From Prevotella sp. (lineage in GTDB: Bacteria > Bacteroidota > Bacteroidia > Bacteroidales > Bacteroidaceae), in assembly GCA_021204735.1 (NCBI GenBank), contig JAJPYV010000391.1, positions 1 to 5,969 on the forward strand: DNA of 5,969 nt, given 5' to 3'. Position numbers and translations under genes: made by a program. Below, piece by piece: positions 1 through 5,969 of the stretch. The notes below the pieces were generated by a model. That model ran no database searches, was not told the DNA's origin, and was given only the letters and a program-made list of their open reading frames with translations. Position 1 is the stretch's first letter. Each line of letters opens with the position of its first letter.

Positions 1-745
1 AACCAATACTGACTTTATACATATAGTAACAGACACCCATTTGAGGTATGATGTTTGCTATCTGCAACCATTCAATAACATAGAATTTTCGAGGTAATAT
101 ATAGAGGGCATAGAAAAGAAAAATGCTTACGAAAAGCATAATTGTATCTTTCACAGGACTCAAACGTGGCTTCTCAGACATTCCGACTTTTGCACCCAAT
201 AACATATAAAGAAAATAAATCAAATACTTCACGTTTCCTGTAAACTCAGGCACAGGCTTATACATATTATACCCAATTGGTCTTTCTAATAGGAAGAACC
301 AAATTACTGACAGGAGAATTGTAAGTAGCATGTATAAATTTACCCCCCCCGATTTTCTTGTAACTATCTGATATACAAATATATAGTATATCATAATACA
401 AGAGCAGAACCAGCCACCGCCATAAAGAATTATTTCTATAATGTTAGCATTGCTACCAACCAACAAACATCTTATTATGGCAATTGCAAATATCGTTGGA
501 TAAATACGGTTAATCCTTCTTTTATACCAGTTGGCAAAATCATGTCCTGTCCTTTGTGATGGCTTCATGAATAAAGCAAAACCAGATACAAAAAAGAATA
601 AGACATCTCCTAATGAGCCCCCTGTTGCCAATGCGCTATATTTAACATATAGAAAATCCATGTGACTATTCGTTATAAGGATAGCCGCAAAACATTTTAA
701 AATATCTACACCGATATTTCTGTTGGTGGAAGATATAGCATCCAT
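1..745 (-). CDS. Acyltransferase family 3 (OafA/OatA-like) integral-membrane protein, 5' part; runs off the left edge
   Basis: This is the first 248 residues of a membrane O-acyltransferase; the C-terminus lies outside the window. Such proteins move acetyl or other acyl groups across the inner membrane onto cell-surface glycans. What is seen: the N-terminus VDILKCFAAILITNSH has the family's D-hydrophobic-H pattern, with His28 as the likely conserved catalytic His. YKRRINRIYPT at residues 74-84 matches the family's Arg-rich loop (R-x-x-R-I-Y-P). About eight hydrophobic segments follow, near residues 11-28, 44-61, 80-97, 113-129, 137-154, 172-187, 200-217 and 224-244. The family is usually about 330-380 residues, so roughly a third is missing. 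The ATG at 745 is 48 bp after the stop of the glycosyltransferase and leaves the usual short cytoplasmic lead before helix 1. Codons 132-135 run through a G8 tract and stay in frame. Two sampled 60-base lines are about 33% GC against about 50% in the neighbouring glycosyltransferase, so it may be a recent arrival. The acyl group and acceptor cannot be told from the sequence. Confidence 0.9.
   Translation of the reverse strand, partial: MDAISSTNRNIGVDILKCFAAILITNSHMDFLYVKYSALATGGSLGDVLFFFVSGFALFMKPSQRTGHDFANWYKRRINRIYPTIFAIAIIRCLLVGSNANIIEIILYGGGWFCSCIMIYYIFVYQIVTRKSGGVNLYMLLTILLSVIWFFLLERPIGYNMYKPVPEFTGNVKYLIYFLYMLLGAKVGMSEKPRLSPVKDTIMLFVSIFLFYALYILPRKFYVIEWLQIANIIPQMGVCYYMYKVSIG
343..350 (-). 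repeat. G8 homopolymer inside the membrane acyltransferase (candidate slippage tract, in-frame state)
   Basis: The plus strand shows eight consecutive C, so the coding strand reads TC-G8-TA. In the reading frame this is TCG GGG GGG GTA (Ser132-Gly-Gly-Val135), and translation continues open to the window edge. Seven G would give an immediate TAA after the second GGG. Nine G would give a TAA about 25 codons later, at the GTATAA near 284. Either change would cut the protein after about 130-160 residues. No other run of this length occurs in the window except the one at 2623-2630. Confidence 0.75.
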
Positions 746-793
746 AATTTCAGATTTATTTTTCAGTTGATTAAATTTTTAAGGAAATAAAAT

Positions 794-1993
794 TTACAGT
801 CCTCTGTTCTTGAAATACTTGTCATAGCCAGCCAAGAGAGCCTTGCTGGTATGCTCCCAACTCAGTTCATTTATGATACGCTTGCGCCCATATTCAGACA
901 TCTGCTTGCGCTTTTCAGGATTTTCAAGAAGTTCAATAATCTTATTCGCCATGTCTTTCGCATCATTCTGTTTTGCATACAGACTGGCTTCCTGTGCGGA
1001 ATAACGCCCCTCCGTCAAATCAAACTGAACGATAGGTTTGCCAAGAGCCATGTACTCCAAAATCTTGTTCATCGTACTCTTGTCATTCATGCTGTTGTAC
1101 TCATCAGAGTTGACACATACATCAGCCGTGTTAAGATAATCAAGAAGTTTTTCATCAGACACACGACCAGTGAACTCCACGATGTCATCCAACTGCATAT
1201 CCGTGCAAATTTTGCGCAATTGAGCCAAATGCGGACCACCGCCAACAATGCCCCAGAACACATCATCACGTTTCAACTCATTCTTGATATACGAAGCAGC
1301 CTGCAACAGATACTCGATACCCTCCTGCTGTCCGATGACACCGAGATAACCAACCATATATTTGCGCCCACGCTTAATCTCAGGTTTAGCAGGAACAATC
1401 TTCAAACGCTCCAACTTCGGACCACTACGCAACACAAAGACATCCTCAGGCTTCATTCCGCCACGCTCAATAGCAATCTTCTTGTAACTCTCGTTAGTTA
1501 CGAAAGCAAAAACACAATGCCTGTAAGTCTGGCGTTCCAACCACAACTGACTTTTGTAGAGCAAGCCCGTTGTCTTGCCGAATTTCGCCTCAAACAATTC
1601 AGGGCAGATGTCATGATGATCAAAAACATAATCCACGCCATATTTCTTGAACCGTTGCGCCACCATATAAATATCATCAGGCGGGTTGCAGCCATGAATC
1701 ACATGGAAGCCCCTTTCCTTATAAATCTTTTTCGCAAGGCGGTATTCTTCTCGCAAGGCACAATAATATTCCCTTGCATAACCGACAGCCCCGTTGCCCT
1801 CCGCAGGCAAGTCATGGCGGTAAATATGCACACCTTTCAAAAATTCATAATCCTTGTCATACCCCTTGCCTTTCGGACAAATCACCGACACGCCATACCC
1901 ATTTTCAGCCAATGTCGTAGCCTCCTGCCACACACGAGTATCAAAGGGAACAGGCAAGTTCTCTACAATTATCAATACTTTTCTTTGTTCCAT
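794..1993 (-). CDS. Glycosyltransferase family 4 (GT-B fold), surface-polysaccharide assembly
   Basis: This is a 399-residue cytosolic or membrane-associated glycosyltransferase that would add a sugar from a nucleotide donor to a lipid-linked repeat unit. What is seen: the N-terminal Rossmann half opens with KVLIIVENLPVPFDTRVWQE at residues 5-24, the typical 'PFD-R-VW-EA' opening of capsule GT4 enzymes. DHHDICPELFEAKFG at 125-139 is the usual acceptor-side loop. The C-terminal half has GYLGVIGQQEGIEYLL (215-230), GIVGGGP (248-254), FTGRVSDEKLLDYLNTADV (274-291) and KILEYMALGKPIVQFD (310-325), which is the donor-binding block with Glu313. The first Glu of the classical E-x7-E motif is absent; Lys305 is at that place, as in a common capsule subgroup. 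The length is normal. A stop codon lies two codons upstream of the ATG, so the start is fixed. There is no Shine-Dalgarno sequence. The gap of about 290 bp upstream leaves open whether it is co-transcribed with the upstream genes. Donor and acceptor are unknown. Confidence 0.93.
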   Translation of the reverse strand: MEQRKVLIIVENLPVPFDTRVWQEATTLAENGYGVSVICPKGKGYDKDYEFLKGVHIYRHDLPAEGNGAVGYAREYYCALREEYRLAKKIYKERGFHVIHGCNPPDDIYMVAQRFKKYGVDYVFDHHDICPELFEAKFGKTTGLLYKSQLWLERQTYRHCVFAFVTNESYKKIAIERGGMKPEDVFVLRSGPKLERLKIVPAKPEIKRGRKYMVGYLGVIGQQEGIEYLLQAASYIKNELKRDDVFWGIVGGGPHLAQLRKICTDMQLDDIVEFTGRVSDEKLLDYLNTADVCVNSDEYNSMNDKSTMNKILEYMALGKPIVQFDLTEGRYSAQEASLYAKQNDAKDMANKIIELLENPEKRKQMSEYGRKRIINELSWEHTSKALLAGYDKYFKNRGL

Positions 1994-2054
1994 TATTTAG
2001 GTTAGTTTTTATTGTCGTTACATATATTTGTTTAAATTACCGTTAGTGATTTTC

Positions 2055-2215
2055 TCACGCTCGGCAGAATTTAAGCAAGTTTATTCTGCTCTCGGTTATG
2101 TGAAAATTCGTTCTTTCAGAACGAGCGGACTCAATAAATTGTGTCCCTACATTGGATGTGTGTCCCTACATTGGATGAATGAGGGTGAAAAATCGCTTGC
2201 GTCTGCCAAATTCAA
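2055..2215. repeat. Hairpin-rich intergenic repeat-like element
   Basis: The only long gap in the window (1994-2284, 291 bp) holds three inverted repeats in close succession, followed by a tandem repeat. GCAGAAT at 2064-2070 pairs with ATTCTGC at 2083-2089. TCGTTCT at 2108-2114 pairs with AGAACGA at 2118-2124. GGACTCAAT at 2127-2135 pairs, with one mismatch, with ATTGTGTCC at 2138-2146. This layout, including the 'ctcggcagaat ... attctgctctcgg' core, resembles dispersed noncoding repeats I recall from Prevotella and Bacteroides genomes; that is memory, not a search. It separates the dehydrogenase-lyase-acyltransferase block from the glycosyltransferase. The boundaries given are approximate. 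I see no convincing Bacteroidetes promoter (TTG ... TAnnTTTG) facing the glycosyltransferase in the gap. Confidence 0.5.
2140..2177. repeat. Perfect tandem duplication, 2 x 19 bp
   Basis: The unit TGTGTCCCTACATTGGATG occurs at 2140-2158 and again, without gap or mismatch, at 2159-2177. The first copy overlaps the right arm of the third hairpin (2138-2146), so the duplication probably arose inside the repeat-like element. Two copies with no spacer are too few and too close to be a CRISPR. Confidence 0.85.
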
Positions 2216-2284
2216 TCAAAAATCCTCATCACAGATACGTGTATGGTCGATTCTGAAATTAAGTGGCGAAAACAGGACAGAATT

Positions 2285-2632
2285 TTAATGATCAATTCTC
2301 TTTTTGATGAATTTCGCAGGGACGCCGCCCCAGATTTCATTAGCCGGAATATCCTTTGTTACAATTGAGCCGGCAGCTATAATTGAATAATCGCCAATAG
2401 TTACAGGTTTGCAAATCACCGAATGAGCACCGATAAAGACATAATCACCAATTTTCACATGCCCCTTAACATAATGCCTACCGCCACCTATCGCCGGTTC
2501 TACAAAATGCGAAAGTATAGTGCAGCGCATAGTAATTGCCGAATGATTACCTATTTCTATCTCGTGTGGAAATTTGCTATCGAAGATAACCTGTTGACCC
2601 ACAAATGATTTACCAATTTTTACCCCCCCCAT
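2285..2632 (-). CDS. Hexapeptide-repeat (LbH) acyltransferase, open part; N-terminus cut off by a G8 frameshift
   Basis: The open frame of 115 residues belongs to the left-handed parallel beta-helix acyltransferases (serine O-acetyltransferase/maltose acetyltransferase-like), soluble trimers that acetylate sugars using acetyl-CoA. What is seen: imperfect [LIV]-G-x4 turns run from VKIGKSFVG (4-12) through IEIGNHSAIT (25-34). HVKIGDYVFIGAHSVI (58-73) and VTIGDYSIIAAGSIVTKDIP (77-96) follow, with the classic C-terminal GGVPAKFIK (102-110) capping the helix. The GRH at 51-53 and His41 or His70 are candidates for the catalytic His. Relatives in capsule clusters usually begin some 25-30 residues earlier with a short helical lead. 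That lead is present upstream in another frame, from the ATG at 2715. The Met at 2632 lies directly on the G8 tract, with its G being the first of the run, so this start may be only a product of the frameshift or a restart site. The target glycan is unknown. Confidence 0.85.
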   Translation of the reverse strand: MGGVKIGKSFVGQQVIFDSKFPHEIEIGNHSAITMRCTILSHFVEPAIGGGRHYVKGHVKIGDYVFIGAHSVICKPVTIGDYSIIAAGSIVTKDIPANEIWGGVPAKFIKKRIDH

Positions 2633-2715
2633 TGAATTATTTTATATCTATGCCGTGAGGGAATCCAATTAGACATGGAAAGACGCAGAAAAATTGACTC
2701 AAGCACTCTATTCAT
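2620..2715 (-). pseudogene. Out-of-frame N-terminal segment of the hexapeptide acyltransferase (31 codons, then TAA)
   Basis: An ATG at 2715, 8 bp after the lyase stop codon, opens a frame reading MNRVLESIFLRLSMSNWIPS and on to RHRYKIIQWGG, then TAA at 2622-2620. A lead of this kind (a short basic helix, then '..I..-GG-V-K-I-G') is what hexapeptide acyltransferases of polysaccharide clusters normally carry before the first beta-helix turn. Adding one G to the G8 run makes the junction TGG GGG GGG GTA AAA ATT GGT (W-G-G-V-K-I-G) and fuses these 31 codons to the 112 codons downstream, for a 143-residue protein. I therefore read 2715-2285 as one gene in its off frame, not as a degraded gene: no other stop or frameshift is present. 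Confidence 0.75.
2623..2630 (-). repeat. G8 homopolymer in the hexapeptide acyltransferase (candidate slippage tract, out-of-frame state)
   Basis: Eight C on the plus strand are eight G on the coding strand, in the context CAAT-G8-TAAA. Read from the ATG at 2715, eight G end at TAA at once, seven G end four codons past the run, and nine G read through. The twelve bases GGGGGGGGTAAA are identical to those at 350-339 in the membrane acyltransferase. Confidence 0.75.
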
Positions 2716-2723
2716 ACTATCCG

Positions 2724-4583
2724 CTATTTATAATAAGAAATTTCAAATTTGTTGTAAACACCGTAACCCTTCACACGTAAGACCTTAGAAGGCACCTTGC
2801 AACCATACCTGAAAGACACATCGATATCATCCACAGATATTTTGCCACATTCAGAGATAAGCTGCCACGAATTACCGATTTTCACGACATTATCATTAAT
2901 CTGCAATGACAAAGAAGGATCGATAACGAAACACGCAACCCAATCACATTGATCCTCAAAACAATCAGTAATTTCGAGTTTGCCTGTTTCCTTATCAAAC
3001 AAAAACTGTCTGCGATGCAAGACTTTGGAAAGCCCCAATGTCTGAGCGACAATCTTGTCCTGTTTCCCATTAAGCGAGCTATCCAATAACCTTGTATTCG
3101 CCTTTTTGCCCCAGAGAAAAGCCCCAAGCATTTCTGACTGCTCACGACCGTTAATCATCACCGTGTTATGATGATCCGACCTTCTGAAAGCATTTCTCTC
3201 GTTCAGATAGCAATGATAAATATACGTTCCTGGGTCAATGAAAATAGGAGTACCATTATCAAACAATTGAAAACTAAGAGCATCAGCATGTCCATGAGCA
3301 GCGAGAGTACCGAAGCCAAGAGCAGCATGATCAATTCCTATCAATATCCTGTCATTGACGTCACGCAAGAAAGAATTACCACCAATCGCAAAGCAACGAC
3401 TTTTGCTGTTGTTATACAAAGGAAGATTCTTGATTTTCTTAATTTCATCATGTGAGAACAGCCAATTTATCGTCTCATTCGTATCATTGAACGAATGAAA
3501 ACGCTTACCGATAACCAATGAGCATAATTGCAGCACATAGTTGAAATGCAGGAAATCACCGCCGTTCAAGTCCAATATCTTACCCTCATCATCATCGCCA
3601 AACTCACAAACAGTTAGTTCCCTCCAAGTAGAATGAGCAAGAAACTTCGACATTTCCTCCAAAAACGGGAGCCACGTATCAGGAACCACATCCCCCGCAC
3701 ATTTTACGACATGCGCTATAAGAGCATAAGCCTCCATAACGAAAGTCTGGTAATGCAGTGAAAGTTCCTTGTTCACCCCATCCACATAATTCTGTTTGGG
3801 CAATTCCTTAGTAAGGATTTTAATAGCAAGAGACTTCCATTTAGAATATCCGAAAGCATAACCAGCCAACCCCATGGCAGTAGCCTCAACTATCAGATGA
3901 TTATTAGCCGAAGAGAAGCGGGAATAGTGCCGAGAGATATACGCCACCATATTGAGAATCCCAATCTCCAAACCATACAACAACTTTTCGTCAACACCAC
4001 CACGTTTTTTCAGGAAAGCGAGAGCATACATCCAGGAAATAGAACGGATAGCAAGTTCCATGACACTTGTCCATGAAATGCCATGCAAGAAAGGATTTTT
4101 CTCATTCCAATCCGACCAAAAACCATGCAACTCATCCAAGTATTTGCTATCCCCTGAAGCATAATAAGCCTTTGCAAGCAAAGCAAACTGGAAATGGCGG
4201 TTCAGTTCCCAATTAGTGCGCGCATCCCCAATGCTGTCACACTGCTTGTAATCCAAACTATAAGAGAAAGTCAGAGCCCACTCATTATTTGTCTGAAAAC
4301 CACTATGCCACTTATCCTTAAAATCTTCGTATTTGTAACCACCAAGAAGATGAATGCTTGTACACAGATTAAAATCAGAATTTCCGAAGTTGATACCCAA
4401 GGCATTCTCATTGAAATGCAAGTCAGATATTTCCTTATAGAAACATTCCTTTGTAACAGGGATGTTTTGCGCTGAAAACAAATGCCGTTCCTGCTGTTGC
4501 AGATGTTTCTGTGACAGGCGCCAGCAAATCTCCATGGCATTCATCGCCTTGAGACGGTTCAGATACCAAGACAATTTACCCAT
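2724..4583 (-). CDS. Heparinase II/III-family protein (alginate lyase-like), cytoplasmic type found in polysaccharide clusters
   Basis: This is a 619-residue protein with the fold of uronic-acid polysaccharide lyases: an N-terminal alpha-toroid followed by a C-terminal beta-sandwich. What is seen: the lead SWYLNRLKAMNAMEICWRL (5-23) is the usual opening of the biosynthesis-cluster members. The toroid carries WTSVMELAIRSISWMYAL (171-188) and SSANNHLIVEATAMGLAG (224-241), with Asn228-His229 as candidate catalytic or substrate residues. ELSLHYQTFVMEAYAL follows at 273-288, with Tyr278 as the candidate acid/base. The sandwich has AAHGHADALSFQLFDNG (428-444), IFIDPGTYIY (447-456) and HHNTVMINGREQSE (471-484), the family signature. 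All expected key residues are present, so it may be active by beta-elimination on a uronate-containing glycan. I see no signal peptide; the first 30 residues are basic and amphipathic. It starts 6 bp after the dehydrogenase stop, so the two are clearly co-transcribed. A role in trimming or quality control of the polymer is inference; substrate unknown. Confidence 0.9.
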   Translation of the reverse strand: MGKLSWYLNRLKAMNAMEICWRLSQKHLQQQERHLFSAQNIPVTKECFYKEISDLHFNENALGINFGNSDFNLCTSIHLLGGYKYEDFKDKWHSGFQTNNEWALTFSYSLDYKQCDSIGDARTNWELNRHFQFALLAKAYYASGDSKYLDELHGFWSDWNEKNPFLHGISWTSVMELAIRSISWMYALAFLKKRGGVDEKLLYGLEIGILNMVAYISRHYSRFSSANNHLIVEATAMGLAGYAFGYSKWKSLAIKILTKELPKQNYVDGVNKELSLHYQTFVMEAYALIAHVVKCAGDVVPDTWLPFLEEMSKFLAHSTWRELTVCEFGDDDEGKILDLNGGDFLHFNYVLQLCSLVIGKRFHSFNDTNETINWLFSHDEIKKIKNLPLYNNSKSRCFAIGGNSFLRDVNDRILIGIDHAALGFGTLAAHGHADALSFQLFDNGTPIFIDPGTYIYHCYLNERNAFRRSDHHNTVMINGREQSEMLGAFLWGKKANTRLLDSSLNGKQDKIVAQTLGLSKVLHRRQFLFDKETGKLEITDCFEDQCDWVACFVIDPSLSLQINDNVVKIGNSWQLISECGKISVDDIDVSFRYGCKVPSKVLRVKGYGVYNKFEISYYK

Positions 4584-4589
4584 GATTTT

Positions 4590-5963
4590 TTAAAATTCCG
4601 TTCCTACGAAATCCTTTTCGATAGTCTGTTTTTGTGCCGAATTAACGTTGATGTTGCCCCAAGAGATACCCTCGTAAACACCATCATAATCAACCTCTTT
4701 CCATTCACGTACAAGGTCAATGACAATCTTGCCAGGATATTTCTTCAAGATATCATTAAACTCCTTTTCCTTATTGGTAACAACCAAGACATCCGACTTA
4801 CTGATAACCTCATCCAAATTATCAGTAACGAAATGCTGCAAATGAGGAATTTTCGCCATGATGAAATCACGGTTAGTGCCAGTTAGTTCACTGACCTTAA
4901 CATTTTTGTCATAGATGTTGATAGAAAAGCCCTTGCCGAGCAGTCGTTCCACAACATCAACAATCGGACTGCAACGCAAATCATCCGTGCCGGCCTTAAA
5001 ACTCAGACCAAGAATACCAATGTTACGCTTGCCCTTAGAAACGATTATGTCAACAGCATTGTTTTTCTGCAACTCGTTACTGTTATTGATACTGTTTATG
5101 ACAGGAACGTCGATATACAAATCACGCGCCAAAGTCCTCAACGCCTTCGAATCCTTCGGCAAACAAGAGCCACCGTAAGCAAAACCAGGTTTGAAGTAAT
5201 AAGGTGAGATATTCAGATGCGTATCCTTGCAGAAAATCTCCATCACCTTATGACTGTCTATATCCAGTCCCTTGCAGATGTTTCCTACTTCATTGCCGAA
5301 CACGATTTTCAAAGCATGGTAAGTATTGTTGACATATTTCATCATTTCAGCGACCTTGATATCCGTGCAGATAAACTCCGCATTAATATCCTTGTAGAGT
5401 TCACGGAACTTCTGTTCAGCATACTCCGAATCCACGCCGACAAGAGTGAGAGGCGGGTTGAAATAATCGTGCACGCTTGTACCCTCACGAAGGAACTCAG
5501 GGTTGCTGACAATAGTGAAAGCCTCGCCACGCTTCTTGCCGCTCGCATTCTCAATAATCTTGCCCACCTTCTCATTAGTACCAGGCAGAACAGTAGAGCG
5601 AATGGCAATCAAGTGGAAATCCGACTTATCCCTCAAAGCCTCCCCGATTTGTTTTGCCACAGTATAGATGTAATTCAGGTTCAGGTGTCCCTCCTTAGAA
5701 CTTGGAGTACCGACAACAATGAACGACACCTCACTGTTGTGCACAGCGTAATGAGTATCCATAGTTGCGGAGAGCAGACCCTTTGCATGCCCCTCTTTGC
5801 AAAGATCCTCAATTTCATCCTCAATAATAGTAGGACGACCGCTGTTAATCAGATTCACCTTGTTCTCTGAAACGTCAACACCAATAACCTTGTGCCCCAA
5901 TTTGGCACAACAAGCTGCGCCTACGCATCCGACGTAGCCGAGACCGAAAATACTAATGTTCAT
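4590..5963 (-). CDS. algD: GDP-mannose 6-dehydrogenase-like nucleotide-sugar dehydrogenase
   Basis: This cytosolic NAD-dependent enzyme oxidises a nucleotide sugar twice to the uronic acid; the likely product is GDP-mannuronate. What is seen: the Rossmann NAD site is MNISIFGLGYVGCVGAACCA (1-20), with Asp30 in VIGVD binding the ribose. VGTPSSKEGHLNLNYI is at 84-99, and RSTVLPGT at 122-129. NPEFLREGTSVHDYFNPP at 154-171 carries the Glu of the active site. EMMKYVNNTYHALKIVFGNE (206-225) contains Lys209, Asn213 and His216. The catalytic Cys267 is in FAYGGSCLPKDSKAL. LGLSFKAGTDDLRCSP (318-333) lies in the C-terminal sugar-nucleotide domain. The 'N-x-x-H-A-x-K' form and the overall wording match Pseudomonas AlgD as I remember it better than UDP-glucose dehydrogenases, which have 'N-x-F-L-A'. 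A UDP-sugar cannot be excluded. At 457 residues it is about 20 longer than AlgD, by a hydrophilic C-terminal tail. The start is 6 bp from the window edge; the operon probably continues upstream. Confidence 0.88.
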   Translation of the reverse strand: MNISIFGLGYVGCVGAACCAKLGHKVIGVDVSENKVNLINSGRPTIIEDEIEDLCKEGHAKGLLSATMDTHYAVHNSEVSFIVVGTPSSKEGHLNLNYIYTVAKQIGEALRDKSDFHLIAIRSTVLPGTNEKVGKIIENASGKKRGEAFTIVSNPEFLREGTSVHDYFNPPLTLVGVDSEYAEQKFRELYKDINAEFICTDIKVAEMMKYVNNTYHALKIVFGNEVGNICKGLDIDSHKVMEIFCKDTHLNISPYYFKPGFAYGGSCLPKDSKALRTLARDLYIDVPVINSINNSNELQKNNAVDIIVSKGKRNIGILGLSFKAGTDDLRCSPIVDVVERLLGKGFSINIYDKNVKVSELTGTNRDFIMAKIPHLQHFVTDNLDEVISKSDVLVVTNKEKEFNDILKKYPGKIVIDLVREWKEVDYDGVYEGISWGNINVNSAQKQTIEKDFVGTEF

Positions 5964-5969
5964 ATTTAT

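Noticed and set aside
851..2005. Long plus-strand open frame (384 codons) opposite the glycosyltransferase
   Set aside because: It lies wholly antisense to a gene with clear GT4 motifs, shows no recognisable domain, and is what a GC-balanced coding strand often leaves open on its complement.
2023..2030. TATATTTG, a match to the Bacteroidetes -7 promoter box, on the plus strand
   Set aside because: It points away from all genes, and no TTG box lies at the required distance of about 19-21 bp upstream; likely chance in AT-rich sequence.
2140..2177. CRISPR-like direct repeats
   Set aside because: There are only two copies of 19 bp, directly abutting with no spacer, and no cas gene is near.
2250..2283. 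Inverted repeat ATTCTG/CAGAAT just after the acyltransferase stop as a terminator
   Set aside because: The stem is only 6 bp, weak, with a loop of 22 bases and no T run following in the direction of transcription.
2028..2288. Plus-strand frame of 86 codons with a TTG start in the intergenic gap
   Set aside because: It spans the hairpins and the 19-bp tandem repeat, so its sequence is explained by the repeat-like element. It has no ATG start and runs against all neighbours.
4004..4009. T6/A6 run inside the lyase gene as a further slippage site
   Set aside because: Six bases is common in AT-rich DNA, and the reading frame is intact on both sides.
5217..5870. Plus-strand open frame (217 codons) opposite the dehydrogenase
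   Set aside because: It is antisense to the conserved catalytic region of the dehydrogenase and has no motif of its own; a shadow frame.

Overview
The window is one stretch of a surface-polysaccharide (capsule, exopolysaccharide or O-antigen) gene cluster, with every credible gene on the minus strand. The organism is most likely a member of the Bacteroidales, of a Prevotella or Bacteroides kind. This is an inference from protein style, the lack of Shine-Dalgarno sequences before the starts, moderate GC content, and an intergenic element that resembles ones I recall from those genomes.

In order of transcription (high to low coordinates) the layout is as follows. (1) 5963-4590: a GDP-mannose 6-dehydrogenase-like enzyme (AlgD type), which would supply a uronic-acid sugar donor. 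(2) 4583-2724: a heparinase II/III-fold polysaccharide lyase-like protein, 6 bp downstream. (3) 2715-2285: a small left-handed beta-helix (hexapeptide) acyltransferase, 8 bp downstream. It is split into two frames by a run of eight G on the coding strand. (4) 2284-1994: the only real intergenic gap, filled by a hairpin-rich repeat-like element with a perfect 2 x 19 bp tandem repeat. (5) 1993-794: a GT4-family glycosyltransferase. (6) 745 to beyond the left edge: the first 248 residues of an integral-membrane acyltransferase (AcylT3/OafA type), also carrying a run of eight G, here in frame.

Together the genes make sense as uronate donor synthesis, glycosyl transfer, a lyase that acts on or edits uronate glycan, and two unrelated acyltransferases that decorate the product.

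The main finding is that the only two C8/G8 homopolymers in the window lie one in each acyltransferase, in the same orientation. Both sit in the shared 12-mer GGGGGGGGTAAA, and in frame both encode Gly-Gly-Val. At eight G the membrane acyltransferase is in frame. The hexapeptide acyltransferase is out of frame at eight and would be restored at nine, giving a 143-residue protein with a natural-looking N-terminus. This is what slipped-strand phase variation of glycan acylation would look like: two independent switches, four possible surface states. The main alternative is a homopolymer miscall in the sequence.
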